From Pedobacter sp. MC2016-14 (GTDB taxonomy: Bacteria > Bacteroidota > Bacteroidia > Sphingobacteriales > Sphingobacteriaceae), in the NCBI RefSeq assembly GCF_020991475.1, contig NZ_JAJMPA010000001.1, forward strand, positions 1,054,001 through 1,118,000: a stretch of DNA of 64,000 nt, given 5' to 3'. Both the position numbers and the translations under genes were made by a program. The stretch's first letter is position 1. The number at the start of each line of letters is the position of its first letter. Positions 45,052 through 54,821 of the stretch are shown here, in pieces. A model generated the notes under the pieces. The model saw only the letters and a program-made list of their open reading frames with translations, searched no databases and was not told the DNA's origin.

Positions 45052-46935
45052 ATGAATATGAAGACTAAAAACTTTTTAATGCTATTAGCAGGGATCCTAT
45101 TCCTGAGTGCATGCACAAAATTTCTGGACACTGAACCTTTGTCAAGTAATGTACCTGAGAATTTTTATAATACCGAAAAACAGATGATGTCTGCATTGGC
45201 GGGTGTTTACGACAGGATAGGGAGGTCGCAGACTTATGGTGACCAAATGCTTGGCCGCATGGCACTTGATGCGGATGAGGCGTTTTTTGGCCGCACCTCT
45301 ACCGTTGAAGGTGTAGCCATCAATAAAGCCTCGGCAAGTGATATCAATGTGGCCAATAACTGGACTTTTTGGTACGACGGAATTAACAGGGCCAATTACC
45401 TGTTGCAAAACATCAAAAAACCGCAGATGGACTCTGTAGCGAGAAATGCAGTGGAAGGTGAGGCCCTTTTTCTAAGAGCTTACTACTATTTTATGCTGGT
45501 AAAACATTGGGGCGATGTGCCGTTGATTTTAACGCCTGTGGAATCTGCTACAGATACCTATTCGCCAAGAGTGCCAGCGAAACAGGTTTACGAGCAAATT
45601 CTTGCAGATATGAAACGTGCGGAAGGTTTGGTTAAAACAGCCAAACAAGTAGGATTTGGTGGCAGGGTAAATAAGTCTGCCGTGCGTGGCATATTAGCCA
45701 GGGTGTGTTTACACATGGCAGGCCAGCCCATTAATGATGTGACTAAATATCAGGAAGCGCGCGACTGGGCCTTAAAAGTAATGAAGCCTGATCCTGAAGA
45801 TGGTTTTCAGCATTCGCTGAATCCTTCTTATCAAAATGTGTTTATCAATTATTGCCAGGATAAATATGACATCAATGAATCCATCTGGGAAATTGAATTT
45901 CAGGGAAATGCAACAGATTCCTATCAGGAAACTGGCAGGGTAGGCAGTAATAACGGGATAGCATACAGTGGCACTGATCCTAATTATGGCTATAGTTATG
46001 CTTATGTATATACCACTGCCCGCTTATGGTATATGTTTGATAATCCAACCGCGTTGCTTTCGGCAGATGAACGCAGGGATTGGTCGATAGCACCTTACAC
46101 TACAGCGGGTACTCCGGTTATTGAAACCGCGATTCCAATTGCAAATATTTATCAGCGTTCCAGCGGTAAATGGCGCAGGGAACTGGAACTTGTCAATCCG
46201 AAAACCACAAACTGGGGGCCGATTAATTTTCCATTGTTGCGCTATTCTGATGTCTTGCTGATGTTTGCAGAAGCGGATTATAAAGTAAATGGTAATACGC
46301 CAACAACTGCCGCTATTGATGCAGTGAATCAAGTAAGAAGAAGGGCTTATGGAAAAGACTTGCCGAATGAATCGGTAAGGATGGTTCAGGTTACCACCGC
46401 TGGAACGGGTTATAAAACTGCACCAACAGTTGTGATTAGTGATGGTGGAGGAACAGGTGCAACTGCTAAGGCCTTCATTAGCGCGGCCGGTGTGGTAACC
46501 AGAGTAAAGGTATTGACAGAAGGCACAGGTTATACTACGGCGCCTACGGTTACTTTTGTTGGCGGGTCACCAACCACTACTGCTGTGGCCACTTCTTTAA
46601 TCAGTACCAGAAGAACAAGTACGTATTTATTGACATCTACGCAGATAGACAATTTTCAAATTACGATAGAAGAAGAGCGGTCAAGAGAATTGTGTTTTGA
46701 GAGCCTGCGTAAAGGTGATTTGATTCGTTGGGGTAAATACTTGAGCAATATGGACCGTGTGGCAAAAGATTTTGCCGGCCTTAATGCACCTGGAATCCCT
46801 GCACCTAATGCAGCCAATGAGCGTAATGGTGCTGCTTATTTTACAAATGTTTCTGCAAAGGATCTGTTATGGCCGCTTTCTCCTAAAGAGATGTCATTAA
46901 ATACAGGTTTAAGACCACAAAATCCTGGATACTAA
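45052..46935 (+). CDS. SusD-like lipoprotein with an inserted repeat domain
   Basis: The 627-residue lipoprotein (Cys21 in FLSAC) has the SusD core (EGEALFLRAYYYFMLVKHWGDVPLI) and C-terminal signature (IEEERSRELCFESLRKGDLIRWG). Between about residues 445 and 523 (bases 46384-46620) lies an insertion of two related units: GTGYKTAPTVVISDGGGTGATAKA and GTGYTTAPTVTFVGGSPTTTAVAT (shown here only as landmarks). Glycine-rich units of the GTGY-x-TAPTV type are known from beta-structured adhesin and tail-like proteins. The insertion explains the unusual length. It should extend the surface glycan-binding face. Confidence 0.93.
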   Translation: MNMKTKNFLMLLAGILFLSACTKFLDTEPLSSNVPENFYNTEKQMMSALAGVYDRIGRSQTYGDQMLGRMALDADEAFFGRTSTVEGVAINKASASDINVANNWTFWYDGINRANYLLQNIKKPQMDSVARNAVEGEALFLRAYYYFMLVKHWGDVPLILTPVESATDTYSPRVPAKQVYEQILADMKRAEGLVKTAKQVGFGGRVNKSAVRGILARVCLHMAGQPINDVTKYQEARDWALKVMKPDPEDGFQHSLNPSYQNVFINYCQDKYDINESIWEIEFQGNATDSYQETGRVGSNNGIAYSGTDPNYGYSYAYVYTTARLWYMFDNPTALLSADERRDWSIAPYTTAGTPVIETAIPIANIYQRSSGKWRRELELVNPKTTNWGPINFPLLRYSDVLLMFAEADYKVNGNTPTTAAIDAVNQVRRRAYGKDLPNESVRMVQVTTAGTGYKTAPTVVISDGGGTGATAKAFISAAGVVTRVKVLTEGTGYTTAPTVTFVGGSPTTTAVATSLISTRRTSTYLLTSTQIDNFQITIEEERSRELCFESLRKGDLIRWGKYLSNMDRVAKDFAGLNAPGIPAPNAANERNGAAYFTNVSAKDLLWPLSPKEMSLNTGLRPQNPGY

Positions 46936-46948
46936 AAATATAAAGAAG

Positions 46949-47887
46949 ATGAAAAAATATTTTTTCCTATTGATTATAGCCGCGATAACGATCTCTTGTG
47001 AGAAGTTTCCCGCTTCGGAGGTGTCTTTTGATGTAAAGACAGATTCCGCAAATTATAAAGTGAATGACAAGGTTGTGTTTAAGTTTAACGGTGATGCCAA
47101 CCAGATTTCTTTTTACTCTGGAAAAGTGGGTAATGAATACAGTTATAAAGACGTAAAAAGAATTGACTCTTTAAAAGAACTGAACTTTTCATTTCAAACT
47201 CACAATACCCAAACTGAGGCGGGTGTGGTGGTGACTGTATTGATCTCTACTGATTTTAACGGGGTATATGATTATGAAAATGTAACCAAAGCAACCTGGA
47301 CAGATGTGACCTCCAAATATACTTTTGGTCCATTTGGGGTTTTCTCCGGCACTTCGCCAGCATGGACAGCCTCAACCGTTCAAAATATCTTAAGCTTTAC
47401 TAAACCTGGAAAACCTTATTACATTGCTTTTAAGTATTACGCGCCTGCCTATCCGATGGGCACCGTGCCTAGCCGCAACTGGCGGACACAATTGAGCGTG
47501 TTAAATGGGGTTACCACCTTTGGAACCACGCAGGCCCTGGCTACGTTTACAGGTATGGGATGGAAACAGGTGAAGAAAAATCCATTGGCTGTAACCAACA
47601 GTACGGTATCTTCTTCTATCATGTTGTTCGCTTATCCGGCTGCAGCTTCGGTTTATAACCGTTTAGAGTATGAAGAATGGGGTATTTCGAAAGCATTTCA
47701 GGCCGATAAAATAGACTTAGGGTTAGATTTCGGAGTGCCGATTAAGCAATATGTAGATCCGCAGCTAACGGAATATTCAACTACATATACCTCACCGGGG
47801 GTATATAAAGCAACTTTCGTGGCGTCTAATACCACTAAAGACAATGATAGTAAGGTGGTTAGGGAAGTATTGATCACAGTCAAATAA
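46949..47887 (+). CDS. DUF5017-like surface lipoprotein
   Basis: The 312-residue lipoprotein (Cys17 in TISC) has an N-terminal Ig-like region (SFDVKTDSANYKVNDKVVFKFNGDANQISFYSGKVG) and a beta-rich remainder, as I recall for the DUF5017 family found after SusD genes. Such proteins are presumed surface glycan-binding proteins. It lies 13 bases after susD and 7 before the first GH18 gene, so it is cotranscribed with both. Family name is from recognition by eye and unverified. Confidence 0.8.
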   Translation: MKKYFFLLIIAAITISCEKFPASEVSFDVKTDSANYKVNDKVVFKFNGDANQISFYSGKVGNEYSYKDVKRIDSLKELNFSFQTHNTQTEAGVVVTVLISTDFNGVYDYENVTKATWTDVTSKYTFGPFGVFSGTSPAWTASTVQNILSFTKPGKPYYIAFKYYAPAYPMGTVPSRNWRTQLSVLNGVTTFGTTQALATFTGMGWKQVKKNPLAVTNSTVSSSIMLFAYPAAASVYNRLEYEEWGISKAFQADKIDLGLDFGVPIKQYVDPQLTEYSTTYTSPGVYKATFVASNTTKDNDSKVVREVLITVK

Positions 47888-47894
47888 ATCCGAT

Positions 47895-48875
47895 ATGAAT
47901 TATAAAGTAGTTGTAGTCCTGACCACATTATGTTTAGTATTTCTCCAGAAGAAGGTTATTGCTCAGTTTAAGGTGGTGGGTTATATCCGCCCTAAAACGA
48001 GTATGCTGGCAGATCTGGAAAAAATAGATCTTGCTAAATTAACCCATTTAAATATTGCCTTTATTAATCCCGATACCACAGGTAATTTTGCAGACATGCC
48101 TGCGCTGGATATGGTCGTGAAGCTGGCGCATCAACACAACGTTAAAGTGTTGATGTCTTGCGGTGGAGGAAGTCGGCAGGCTTATTACGGAAAGTTACTG
48201 AAGGACGACAGGAGAGCAGAAGTTGTTAAGAATTTCATCAATTTCGTAAAGAAATATAAACTTGATGGTGTAGATGTAGATATTGAGGGCGATGACATCG
48301 ATGAAAATTATGAAAAATTTGTAGTGGAGTTGAGAAAGCCATTGGCAGAAAAGAAAAAGTTGCTGACGGCAGCTTTAGCTTATTACACCCGCAACAAAAT
48401 TTCGGATCAGGCGCTGGAGCAGTTTGACTTTATCAATGTGATGGCTTATGATAAAACAGGACCATGGCGTCCTGCAAATCCTGGTCAACATTCGCCAATG
48501 TCATATGCCGTTGAGCATTTAAACTATTGGACAAAAGAGCGAGGGGTTAAGCTACCGAAAGAAAAGGTGATCATTGGTGTACCCTTTTACGCTTACGGCT
48601 TTGGTACCGTGCCTGCCGCAAATGCTGGCTACAGGGAGCTGTCTTGGGCAACTATTGTTAAAAAATTCCCTGAATCAAAAAACAGTGACGAAATTGTTTT
48701 GCCGGATAATGGCGGCACCCTATATTACAATGGAATGCCAACCATCAAAGAAAAGACAAAATTAGCTTTAAACCAGGCTGGTGGTATAATGATCTGGCAA
48801 TTGATGCACGACAGTTTCGACGAAAATTCTATGTTAAAAGTGATAGACGATACCATTAAACAAGGGAAACAATGA
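47895..48875 (+). CDS. Glycoside hydrolase family 18 protein
   Basis: The 326-residue protein has a signal peptide and a compact (beta/alpha)8 domain. The catalytic DxxDxDxE motif is LDGVDVDIEG with Asp127, Asp129 and acid Glu131. FINVMAYDKTGPW gives the conserved Asp and Tyr of the GH18 substrate-assisted mechanism, and GIMIWQLMHD the final aromatic site. GH18 includes chitinases and endo-beta-N-acetylglucosaminidases; the short form without an insertion domain does not decide between them. It overlaps the next GH18 gene by 4 bases (ATGA). Confidence 0.93.
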   Translation: MNYKVVVVLTTLCLVFLQKKVIAQFKVVGYIRPKTSMLADLEKIDLAKLTHLNIAFINPDTTGNFADMPALDMVVKLAHQHNVKVLMSCGGGSRQAYYGKLLKDDRRAEVVKNFINFVKKYKLDGVDVDIEGDDIDENYEKFVVELRKPLAEKKKLLTAALAYYTRNKISDQALEQFDFINVMAYDKTGPWRPANPGQHSPMSYAVEHLNYWTKERGVKLPKEKVIIGVPFYAYGFGTVPAANAGYRELSWATIVKKFPESKNSDEIVLPDNGGTLYYNGMPTIKEKTKLALNQAGGIMIWQLMHDSFDENSMLKVIDDTIKQGKQ

Positions 48876-50662
48876 TGACGAAACGAGTATTTTTGATCTT
48901 CCTGTTGATGAGCTTTGGTTTCATCACCAGGGCACAATTTAAAGTAGTGGCCTATTTGCCGAACTTTTCAAAGGATTTGCATAAGCACATCAATGCTTTT
49001 GATTTTACTAAAATTACCCACCTTAACCTGGCATTTTTTAATCCCGATGAAAATGGAGATTTCCCGGAATGGCAAAGTGCCGGTGTAAATGAAGTTGTGA
49101 CAAAAGCGCATAAAAACAAAGTTAAAGTGCTGCTTTCGTTGGCTGGGGGCAGCGACCAGAGTCAGTATGCTAAATTGTTAATGCCGGAAAACCGAGCGGC
49201 ATTTATTACTAAAGTGATGGCCCTGTTAGCGCAATTTAAGGCTGATGGTATTGATGTGGATATAGAAGGGAAAAACATTGATGCCAATTATGAGGCATTT
49301 GTACTGGAACTCTCGGCACTATTGAAAGCAAAAGGTAAATTGATTACCGGGGCGGTAGCATGGGGTACGCGAACTAAAATAACAGATGCTTGTTTGAAAG
49401 CGTATGATTTTATAAATGTTATGTCTTATGGCCGTAATATCCAGTCGCACGCTGCAATAGAATATGCCCGCCAGCACATTGATTATTGGAAGGGCGTAAG
49501 GAGCTTACCTGCAAGTAAAATTGTCATCGGTATTGCCTTTTATGCCCGCTATGATACTGAAAAATCTTTTGTAACTATAAAATACGGGGATTTGTTGAAG
49601 CAGTATCCCGGTGCGGAGCGTAAAGATTACATTAAACGTAATGAGGACGGCTTGGTGATCAGCTACCACAATGCAGAAAATACGAAGAACAGAACGGCAT
49701 TGGCACTTAGTGAATGTGGAGGGATAATGATCTGGCAGGTCTTGCAGGATGCTACTGGTGACAGCTCATTGCTAAAGGCCATCGATGATAAAATCCATGA
49801 AACCAAAGGCTGGAAAACGCCTTATATCACCTGGAAATACGATTTAGGTACAGGTTCAGGCAATGGTGCTGAATCCTTTAACTCGGCCTCAGCAGAAAAT
49901 GTTTCCGTTTCACAGAAAACAGCGTCGGGTGGATTTTTACCTTATCCTTTTCATGGAATAGCCCGTGTATCTTTACCCCGAAACTCAGGTGGTAGCTTTA
50001 TGCTGCTAACAGATAAGGATACCACAAAGATTGAAATAACGGCTGCATCTACAGGATCAGCTGGTAAATTGAGTTGGTACAATGTTACAGAAGCGACGCC
50101 GTTAACCACAGTAGCGTTTACATTGAAACTTGATGCCCCTTTAACAAACGGACAACTGATTATCCCCTTTGGGAAAGGAACAACAGTTAATAGTACCTTC
50201 AATAACGGAAGTCAGTTGACTTCAGTCCAAACTCCCGGCGTTTTTGGGGCTTTGCGGTTAGATTTTTATGCCGGAAATTTTGCTACCGCATCTTACCGCA
50301 ATTCGAGTTATACATATAACTCAATTAAAAATAATGTGTTTAATAAAACAGGAACTTACAAAGTAGAGCTTTACTGTAATAACAATACCATTAGCCGGGC
50401 ATATGTTAAGGGAACGCAAACGTATACCATACCCCCGCAAACATTCAATTTGTGGGTTAATGGTGTTTTGATCCAGGGTGCTGGGGCATTGGTCAACTTT
50501 CCGGCTACCGGAGAATTAGCAGCTAATGAGGTCATAAACAGTTTTACTTTTAATACTTCAGGCAATACAGGTACGCCGGCATCTGTACCGGTGACGAAGC
50601 CTAATTCATTAAAAGCAATACTGTCTGGCATATCAATGACATTTGCATCTATTTTAAACTAA
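48872..50662 (+). CDS. Glycoside hydrolase family 18 protein with C-terminal extension
   Basis: The 596-residue protein is a paralogue of the preceding enzyme. The signal peptide, the catalytic motif ADGIDVDIEG (Glu132), FINVMSYGRN and GGIMIWQVLQD are preserved, and both share stretches such as THLNLAFFNPDENGDF. Beyond about residue 315 it carries 280 residues of beta-rich sequence absent from its neighbour, probably two carbohydrate-binding sandwich domains (about 330-470 and 475-596). The two genes are probably a tandem duplication with fusion of binding domains to one copy. Confidence 0.93.
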   Translation: MMTKRVFLIFLLMSFGFITRAQFKVVAYLPNFSKDLHKHINAFDFTKITHLNLAFFNPDENGDFPEWQSAGVNEVVTKAHKNKVKVLLSLAGGSDQSQYAKLLMPENRAAFITKVMALLAQFKADGIDVDIEGKNIDANYEAFVLELSALLKAKGKLITGAVAWGTRTKITDACLKAYDFINVMSYGRNIQSHAAIEYARQHIDYWKGVRSLPASKIVIGIAFYARYDTEKSFVTIKYGDLLKQYPGAERKDYIKRNEDGLVISYHNAENTKNRTALALSECGGIMIWQVLQDATGDSSLLKAIDDKIHETKGWKTPYITWKYDLGTGSGNGAESFNSASAENVSVSQKTASGGFLPYPFHGIARVSLPRNSGGSFMLLTDKDTTKIEITAASTGSAGKLSWYNVTEATPLTTVAFTLKLDAPLTNGQLIIPFGKGTTVNSTFNNGSQLTSVQTPGVFGALRLDFYAGNFATASYRNSSYTYNSIKNNVFNKTGTYKVELYCNNNTISRAYVKGTQTYTIPPQTFNLWVNGVLIQGAGALVNFPATGELAANEVINSFTFNTSGNTGTPASVPVTKPNSLKAILSGISMTFASILN

Positions 50663-50674
50663 ATTATAAGAGAT

Positions 50675-52225
50675 ATGATAAACAGAAAATTAAAAATGAA
50701 CAAACGCTACTTTTTATTAGGGCTGCTGTTGTTTGTGCTTAGCAGTGTTCATGCTCAGACATCACCATTTCCGGTTAAAGGCTTCCATCTTGATTTACGT
50801 GTGCAGGTGATGAAAATGCCGGCGTTGAAGGCTTTTGCGTTAAAGCTAAGCCAGAATGGTATAAATACGTTGGTGATGGAATGGGAAGCTACTTATCCCT
50901 TTAAAAACCAACCACTCATAGCAAACCGATATGCTTATACTCGTGAAGAAGTGAAATCCTTTATAGCCTATTGTACCTCTATTGGCATTGATGTGATTCC
51001 TTTGCAGCAGAGCTTCGGGCATGTGGAGTATATTTTGCGTCACTATAAATATGCTGAGCTTCGAGAAGATCAGAAAGATTATTCGCAGGTAAATCCGCTC
51101 CAGGAGAAGGGAAACGCAGCACTGTTTACAGACCTGTATAAGGATTTGATTTCTACCCATACCTCTCCTTACATCCACATTGGAGGCGATGAAACCTACT
51201 TGCTGGGCAAGTCTGAACAGTCTAAGAAAAAAGTGGCCCAGGTTGGTATGGGCCGTTTATATGGCGATTATATTAAATTGCTGTGTGATATTGTCGTGAG
51301 TTTAGGGAAGCGTCCTGTGCTTTGGGCGGATATTGCTTTAAAATATCCCGAAGCATTAAGCTCCCTGCCTAAGCAAACTATTTTTGTGGACTGGAATTAT
51401 GGATGGGACCTTAACAAGTTTGGTGACCATAAAAAATTAATGGAGAGTGGTTTTGAAATATGGGGATCGCCATCTATCAGGAGCAGTCCTGACAATTACT
51501 TTTTAACTCAATGGGAAAAGCACTTTAAGAATATTCATGATTTTTTGCCTTTCGCCGAAAATATGGGTTATAAGGGGATGGTCATGACCTCGTGGTCAAC
51601 TTCAGGATTGTATTCGCCGGTTTTGGAAAGTGCCCGTGACATTGTGGATCTCTATGCCATTCGCCGTGTATATCCGATTACGGGATTCAATATGTTGATA
51701 GCCGCCTATTTTGAGGCGATTAAAACCAATAAGCCACTTGCCATCATGGATTTTGTGCAAAACTATTGTTATACCAATTACGGTTTTGATCAAGCGGCTG
51801 CACTTAATTTCTGGAAAGCCATCAACACCACTTCTTACGAAGTAAACCAGGGTAAAGTGATCGGCTCGGCATTAAGTATCAACCAACTGTTGGATAGCAC
51901 GATCTATGCTGCCAATGTTTTGCGGAATCTTAAACCTGAAAAGAATCAGGAGGAGTTTGAACACTATCGGCTGATGGCTGATATCAGGCAGCAGTACCTA
52001 ACGTATATGAGCGTGGAGATCCTGGCAAATTCTCCATCATTTACCGCAGAACAGGTGCCTGATGCGATTAAAAAGCTTAAATCTCTGCGAACTGGAGATT
52101 TAGACAAACGCTTTATCAAGTTAAACGGGAATACGCTTTACCCCTCAGAGCTTAAAGAGGAAAACGATTTACGGAACGCAAAAATCAAGGTGCTTTATAA
52201 TCGTTTAGCGGGCATTAAAGAATAA
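50675..52225 (+). CDS. Glycoside hydrolase family 20 beta-N-acetylhexosaminidase
   Basis: The protein has a signal peptide (SSVHAQ) and a GH20 catalytic barrel with the acid pair in HIGGDETYL (Asp172-Glu173 counted from this start). IPLQQSFGHVEYIL, FVDWNYGWDL and a late tryptophan-rich MVMTSWSTSG are as expected for substrate binding. GH20 enzymes release terminal beta-linked GlcNAc or GalNAc, so it finishes the breakdown begun by GH18. A second in-frame ATG at 50696 (MNKRYFLLG) would give a more usual signal peptide of 509 residues in total. It lies 12 bases after the second GH18 gene. Confidence 0.9.
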   Translation: MINRKLKMNKRYFLLGLLLFVLSSVHAQTSPFPVKGFHLDLRVQVMKMPALKAFALKLSQNGINTLVMEWEATYPFKNQPLIANRYAYTREEVKSFIAYCTSIGIDVIPLQQSFGHVEYILRHYKYAELREDQKDYSQVNPLQEKGNAALFTDLYKDLISTHTSPYIHIGGDETYLLGKSEQSKKKVAQVGMGRLYGDYIKLLCDIVVSLGKRPVLWADIALKYPEALSSLPKQTIFVDWNYGWDLNKFGDHKKLMESGFEIWGSPSIRSSPDNYFLTQWEKHFKNIHDFLPFAENMGYKGMVMTSWSTSGLYSPVLESARDIVDLYAIRRVYPITGFNMLIAAYFEAIKTNKPLAIMDFVQNYCYTNYGFDQAAALNFWKAINTTSYEVNQGKVIGSALSINQLLDSTIYAANVLRNLKPEKNQEEFEHYRLMADIRQQYLTYMSVEILANSPSFTAEQVPDAIKKLKSLRTGDLDKRFIKLNGNTLYPSELKEENDLRNAKIKVLYNRLAGIKE

Positions 52226-52273
52226 AAGAATAAGTGTCAAATGTTGCATTAGTTAACATTAAATAACAATATT

Positions 52274-53602
52274 TTGAGAAAGAAAATCACGGTTTCAGAA
52301 ATAGGCGGGCTCAGTAAAAGGGAAAATTTGATCTCGATTATCATTATAGGAGTACTGTTTTTTATTTTTGGTTTTGTAACCTGGATCAATGCCATCCTGA
52401 TCCCTTATTTTAAGATAGCCTGTGAGCTGACCAATTTTCAGTCTTACCTGGTTGCGTTCGCCTTTTACATCTCTTATTTGCTGATGTCTGTACCCGCTTC
52501 TTTTTTGTTAAAAAAGGCCGGTTTTAAAAATGGAATGATGATTGGCTTTTGGGTAATGGCTGTAGGGGCTTTGATATTTGTGCCAGCCGCACTCAGCAGG
52601 ACTTATGAGTTGTTTTTAACAGGCTTGTTTACACTGGGGATTGGCCTGGCAATTTTACAGACTGCAGCCAATCCGTACGTCACTATTTTAGGCCCTAAGG
52701 AAAGCGCGGCAAAGCGCTTTAGTATTATGGGGATTTGTAATAAGTTTGCAGGCATTATTGCCCCATTGTTGTTTGCTGCGGCCATTTTACGCTCTACTGA
52801 TACCGAGTTGTTTGAACAGCTTAAAACCATGACTGGCGCAGCAAAAGATGCCGCTTTAGATGAATTGATTCGTCGGGTCATTATTCCTTATAGTATCGTT
52901 GCAGTGGTATTGGTAGGCCTGGGGCTGTTTATCCGCTTTTCTCCCTTGCCGGAAATTGATACCGACACAGAAGCAGAAGATGTTGCCGAACAGACATCTG
53001 GTAAAACCAGTATCTTCCAGTTTCCTCATTTGATATTGGGTGCCTTTGCGATATTTGTCCACGTTGGTTCGCAGGTAATAGCAGTAGATACCGTAATCGG
53101 TTATGCCCGTTCTATGGATATTCCTTTGTTGGAGGCTAAGGTTTTCCCCTCTTATACTTTGGGCGCAACCATAATCGGGTACACTTTAGGGATCTCTTTA
53201 ATTCCCAAATATATTTCGCAAGTTTTGGCATTACGGTTCTGCACACTGTTGGGTGCCGTTTTTACCTTCCTTATTATTTACACACACGGTCAGGTACAAC
53301 TGTTCGGCCATGCAGCAGATATTTCCATCTGGTTTGTGGTGTTGCTGGGTTTTGCCAATTCCATGATCTGGGCGGGAGTTTGGCCACTTGCCCTGGATGG
53401 TTTAGGACGTTACATTAAAATCGGTGCCTCACTGCTCATTATGGGGTTGAGCGGCAATGCCATTCTGCCTTTGATATATGGCCATTTTGCTGACCAATAC
53501 GATTTACGTACGGCATACTGGGTTTTACTGCCTTGTTATGTTTACCTGGCCTTTTATGCGATGTATGGATTTAAAATCAAACATTGGGTTTTTAAAAAAT
53601 AG
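52274..53602 (+). CDS. nagP: Sugar MFS permease, probable N-acetylglucosamine transporter
   Basis: The 442-residue inner-membrane protein has about 12 membrane spans and the motifs of the FucP/GluP sugar permease family: FGFVTWINAILIPYFKIACELTNFQS at the start and LGIGLAILQTAANPYVTILGP in the middle. The position between GH20 and nagA/nagB makes GlcNAc the likely substrate, as for NagP of other bacteria. The chosen start is a TTG at 52274, because no ATG occurs in the first spans; ATA, ATT or a missed start remain possible. A free sugar would need a kinase that is not in the window. Confidence 0.85.
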   Translation: MRKKITVSEIGGLSKRENLISIIIIGVLFFIFGFVTWINAILIPYFKIACELTNFQSYLVAFAFYISYLLMSVPASFLLKKAGFKNGMMIGFWVMAVGALIFVPAALSRTYELFLTGLFTLGIGLAILQTAANPYVTILGPKESAAKRFSIMGICNKFAGIIAPLLFAAAILRSTDTELFEQLKTMTGAAKDAALDELIRRVIIPYSIVAVVLVGLGLFIRFSPLPEIDTDTEAEDVAEQTSGKTSIFQFPHLILGAFAIFVHVGSQVIAVDTVIGYARSMDIPLLEAKVFPSYTLGATIIGYTLGISLIPKYISQVLALRFCTLLGAVFTFLIIYTHGQVQLFGHAADISIWFVVLLGFANSMIWAGVWPLALDGLGRYIKIGASLLIMGLSGNAILPLIYGHFADQYDLRTAYWVLLPCYVYLAFYAMYGFKIKHWVFKK

Positions 53603-53615
53603 ACTTAGTTAAAAA

Positions 53616-54809
53616 ATGATTTTTACAGATAGAATTAAGATTTACAATGGCATCATCCTTACTCCACACCGGCTGATTAAAGGCGGCTGTGTATTGATAG
53701 CGCAGGGAAAGATTGTTGAAGTGACTGAAAACAATATAGATTTTGAAGGCGCTGAGCTGATAGATGCGAAAGGCATGTATATTTCTCCGGGCTTTATCGA
53801 CATTCATGTACATGGTGGCGGGGGACACGATTTTATGGACAATACCCTGGAGGCTTTTCTGGGAATTGCGGAAACGCATGCCAAATATGGTACAACAGCC
53901 ATGACGCCAACAACCTTAAGCTGCGAAAAGGCCGACTTGCTGAAAACGCTGGATCTTTATACTGAGGCAGATCAGCTGAATATTGCTGGCGCAAGGTTTA
54001 TAGGGATGCATATTGAAGGCCCTTATTTTTCTATGTTGCAAAAGGGCGCCCAAGACCCGAGGTATATCCGGGATCCTATTGTAGAGGAATATGAGGAAAT
54101 CCTGTCTTATTCGTCCATCATTAAACGCTGGAGTGCCGCCCCTGAACTTAAAGGCGCACTTGAATTTGGAGATTTTCTTCGTAAGAAAGGTGTTTTAGCG
54201 GCAATTGCGCATACCGATGCCATTTATGAAGAAGTTTTAGCTGCTTATGAAAGGGGATTTACTCACGCTACTCATTTCTACTCCTGTATGTCAGGGGTTT
54301 CCAGGCGAAATGCCTACCGTTACGCCGGCGTGGTAGAAAGCGCATATTTATTGGATGGCATGAGTGTAGAGATTATTGCAGATGGGGTACACCTGCCGCC
54401 AGCGTTGCTAAAACTCGTTTATAAGATTAAAGGTGCGGAGAAGACTGCCTTGATAACAGATGCGATGCGTGCCGCAGGGATGCCTCCTGGCCCGAGTATT
54501 TTAGGAAGTCTTAAGGATGGTCTTCCTGTAATTGTAGAAGACAATGTAGCCAAACTAACAGATCGCAGTGCTTTTGCGGGCAGTGTAGCGACCGCTGACC
54601 GCCTGGTAAGAAATATGGTTAGGCTTGCAGATGTTCCCTTGCTGGAAGCCGTGAAGATGATTTCTGCAACACCAGCGGAGATTATGAAGGTGGATGCCTT
54701 TACAGGTTCCTTACAACCAGGGAAAGATGCAGATGTGGTAATTTTTGATCAGGACATCAATATTTTTACCACAATGGTAAAGGGGAAAGTAGTGTATTCA
54801 AAAGCTTAA
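53616..54809 (+). CDS. nagA: N-acetylglucosamine-6-phosphate deacetylase
   Basis: The 397-residue amidohydrolase has HVHGGGGHDFMD (first metal ligands), HIEGPYFS, the metal-binding AAIAHTDA and ATHFYSCMSG, and LITDAMRAAG with the catalytic Asp. NagA removes the acetyl group of GlcNAc-6-P to give GlcN-6-P in the cytosol. Length is close to E. coli NagA (382). It lies 13 bases after the permease gene and 12 before nagB, in keeping with a single operon. Confidence 0.95.
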   Translation: MIFTDRIKIYNGIILTPHRLIKGGCVLIAQGKIVEVTENNIDFEGAELIDAKGMYISPGFIDIHVHGGGGHDFMDNTLEAFLGIAETHAKYGTTAMTPTTLSCEKADLLKTLDLYTEADQLNIAGARFIGMHIEGPYFSMLQKGAQDPRYIRDPIVEEYEEILSYSSIIKRWSAAPELKGALEFGDFLRKKGVLAAIAHTDAIYEEVLAAYERGFTHATHFYSCMSGVSRRNAYRYAGVVESAYLLDGMSVEIIADGVHLPPALLKLVYKIKGAEKTALITDAMRAAGMPPGPSILGSLKDGLPVIVEDNVAKLTDRSAFAGSVATADRLVRNMVRLADVPLLEAVKMISATPAEIMKVDAFTGSLQPGKDADVVIFDQDINIFTTMVKGKVVYSKA

Positions 54810-54821
54810 AGATTTAAAATA

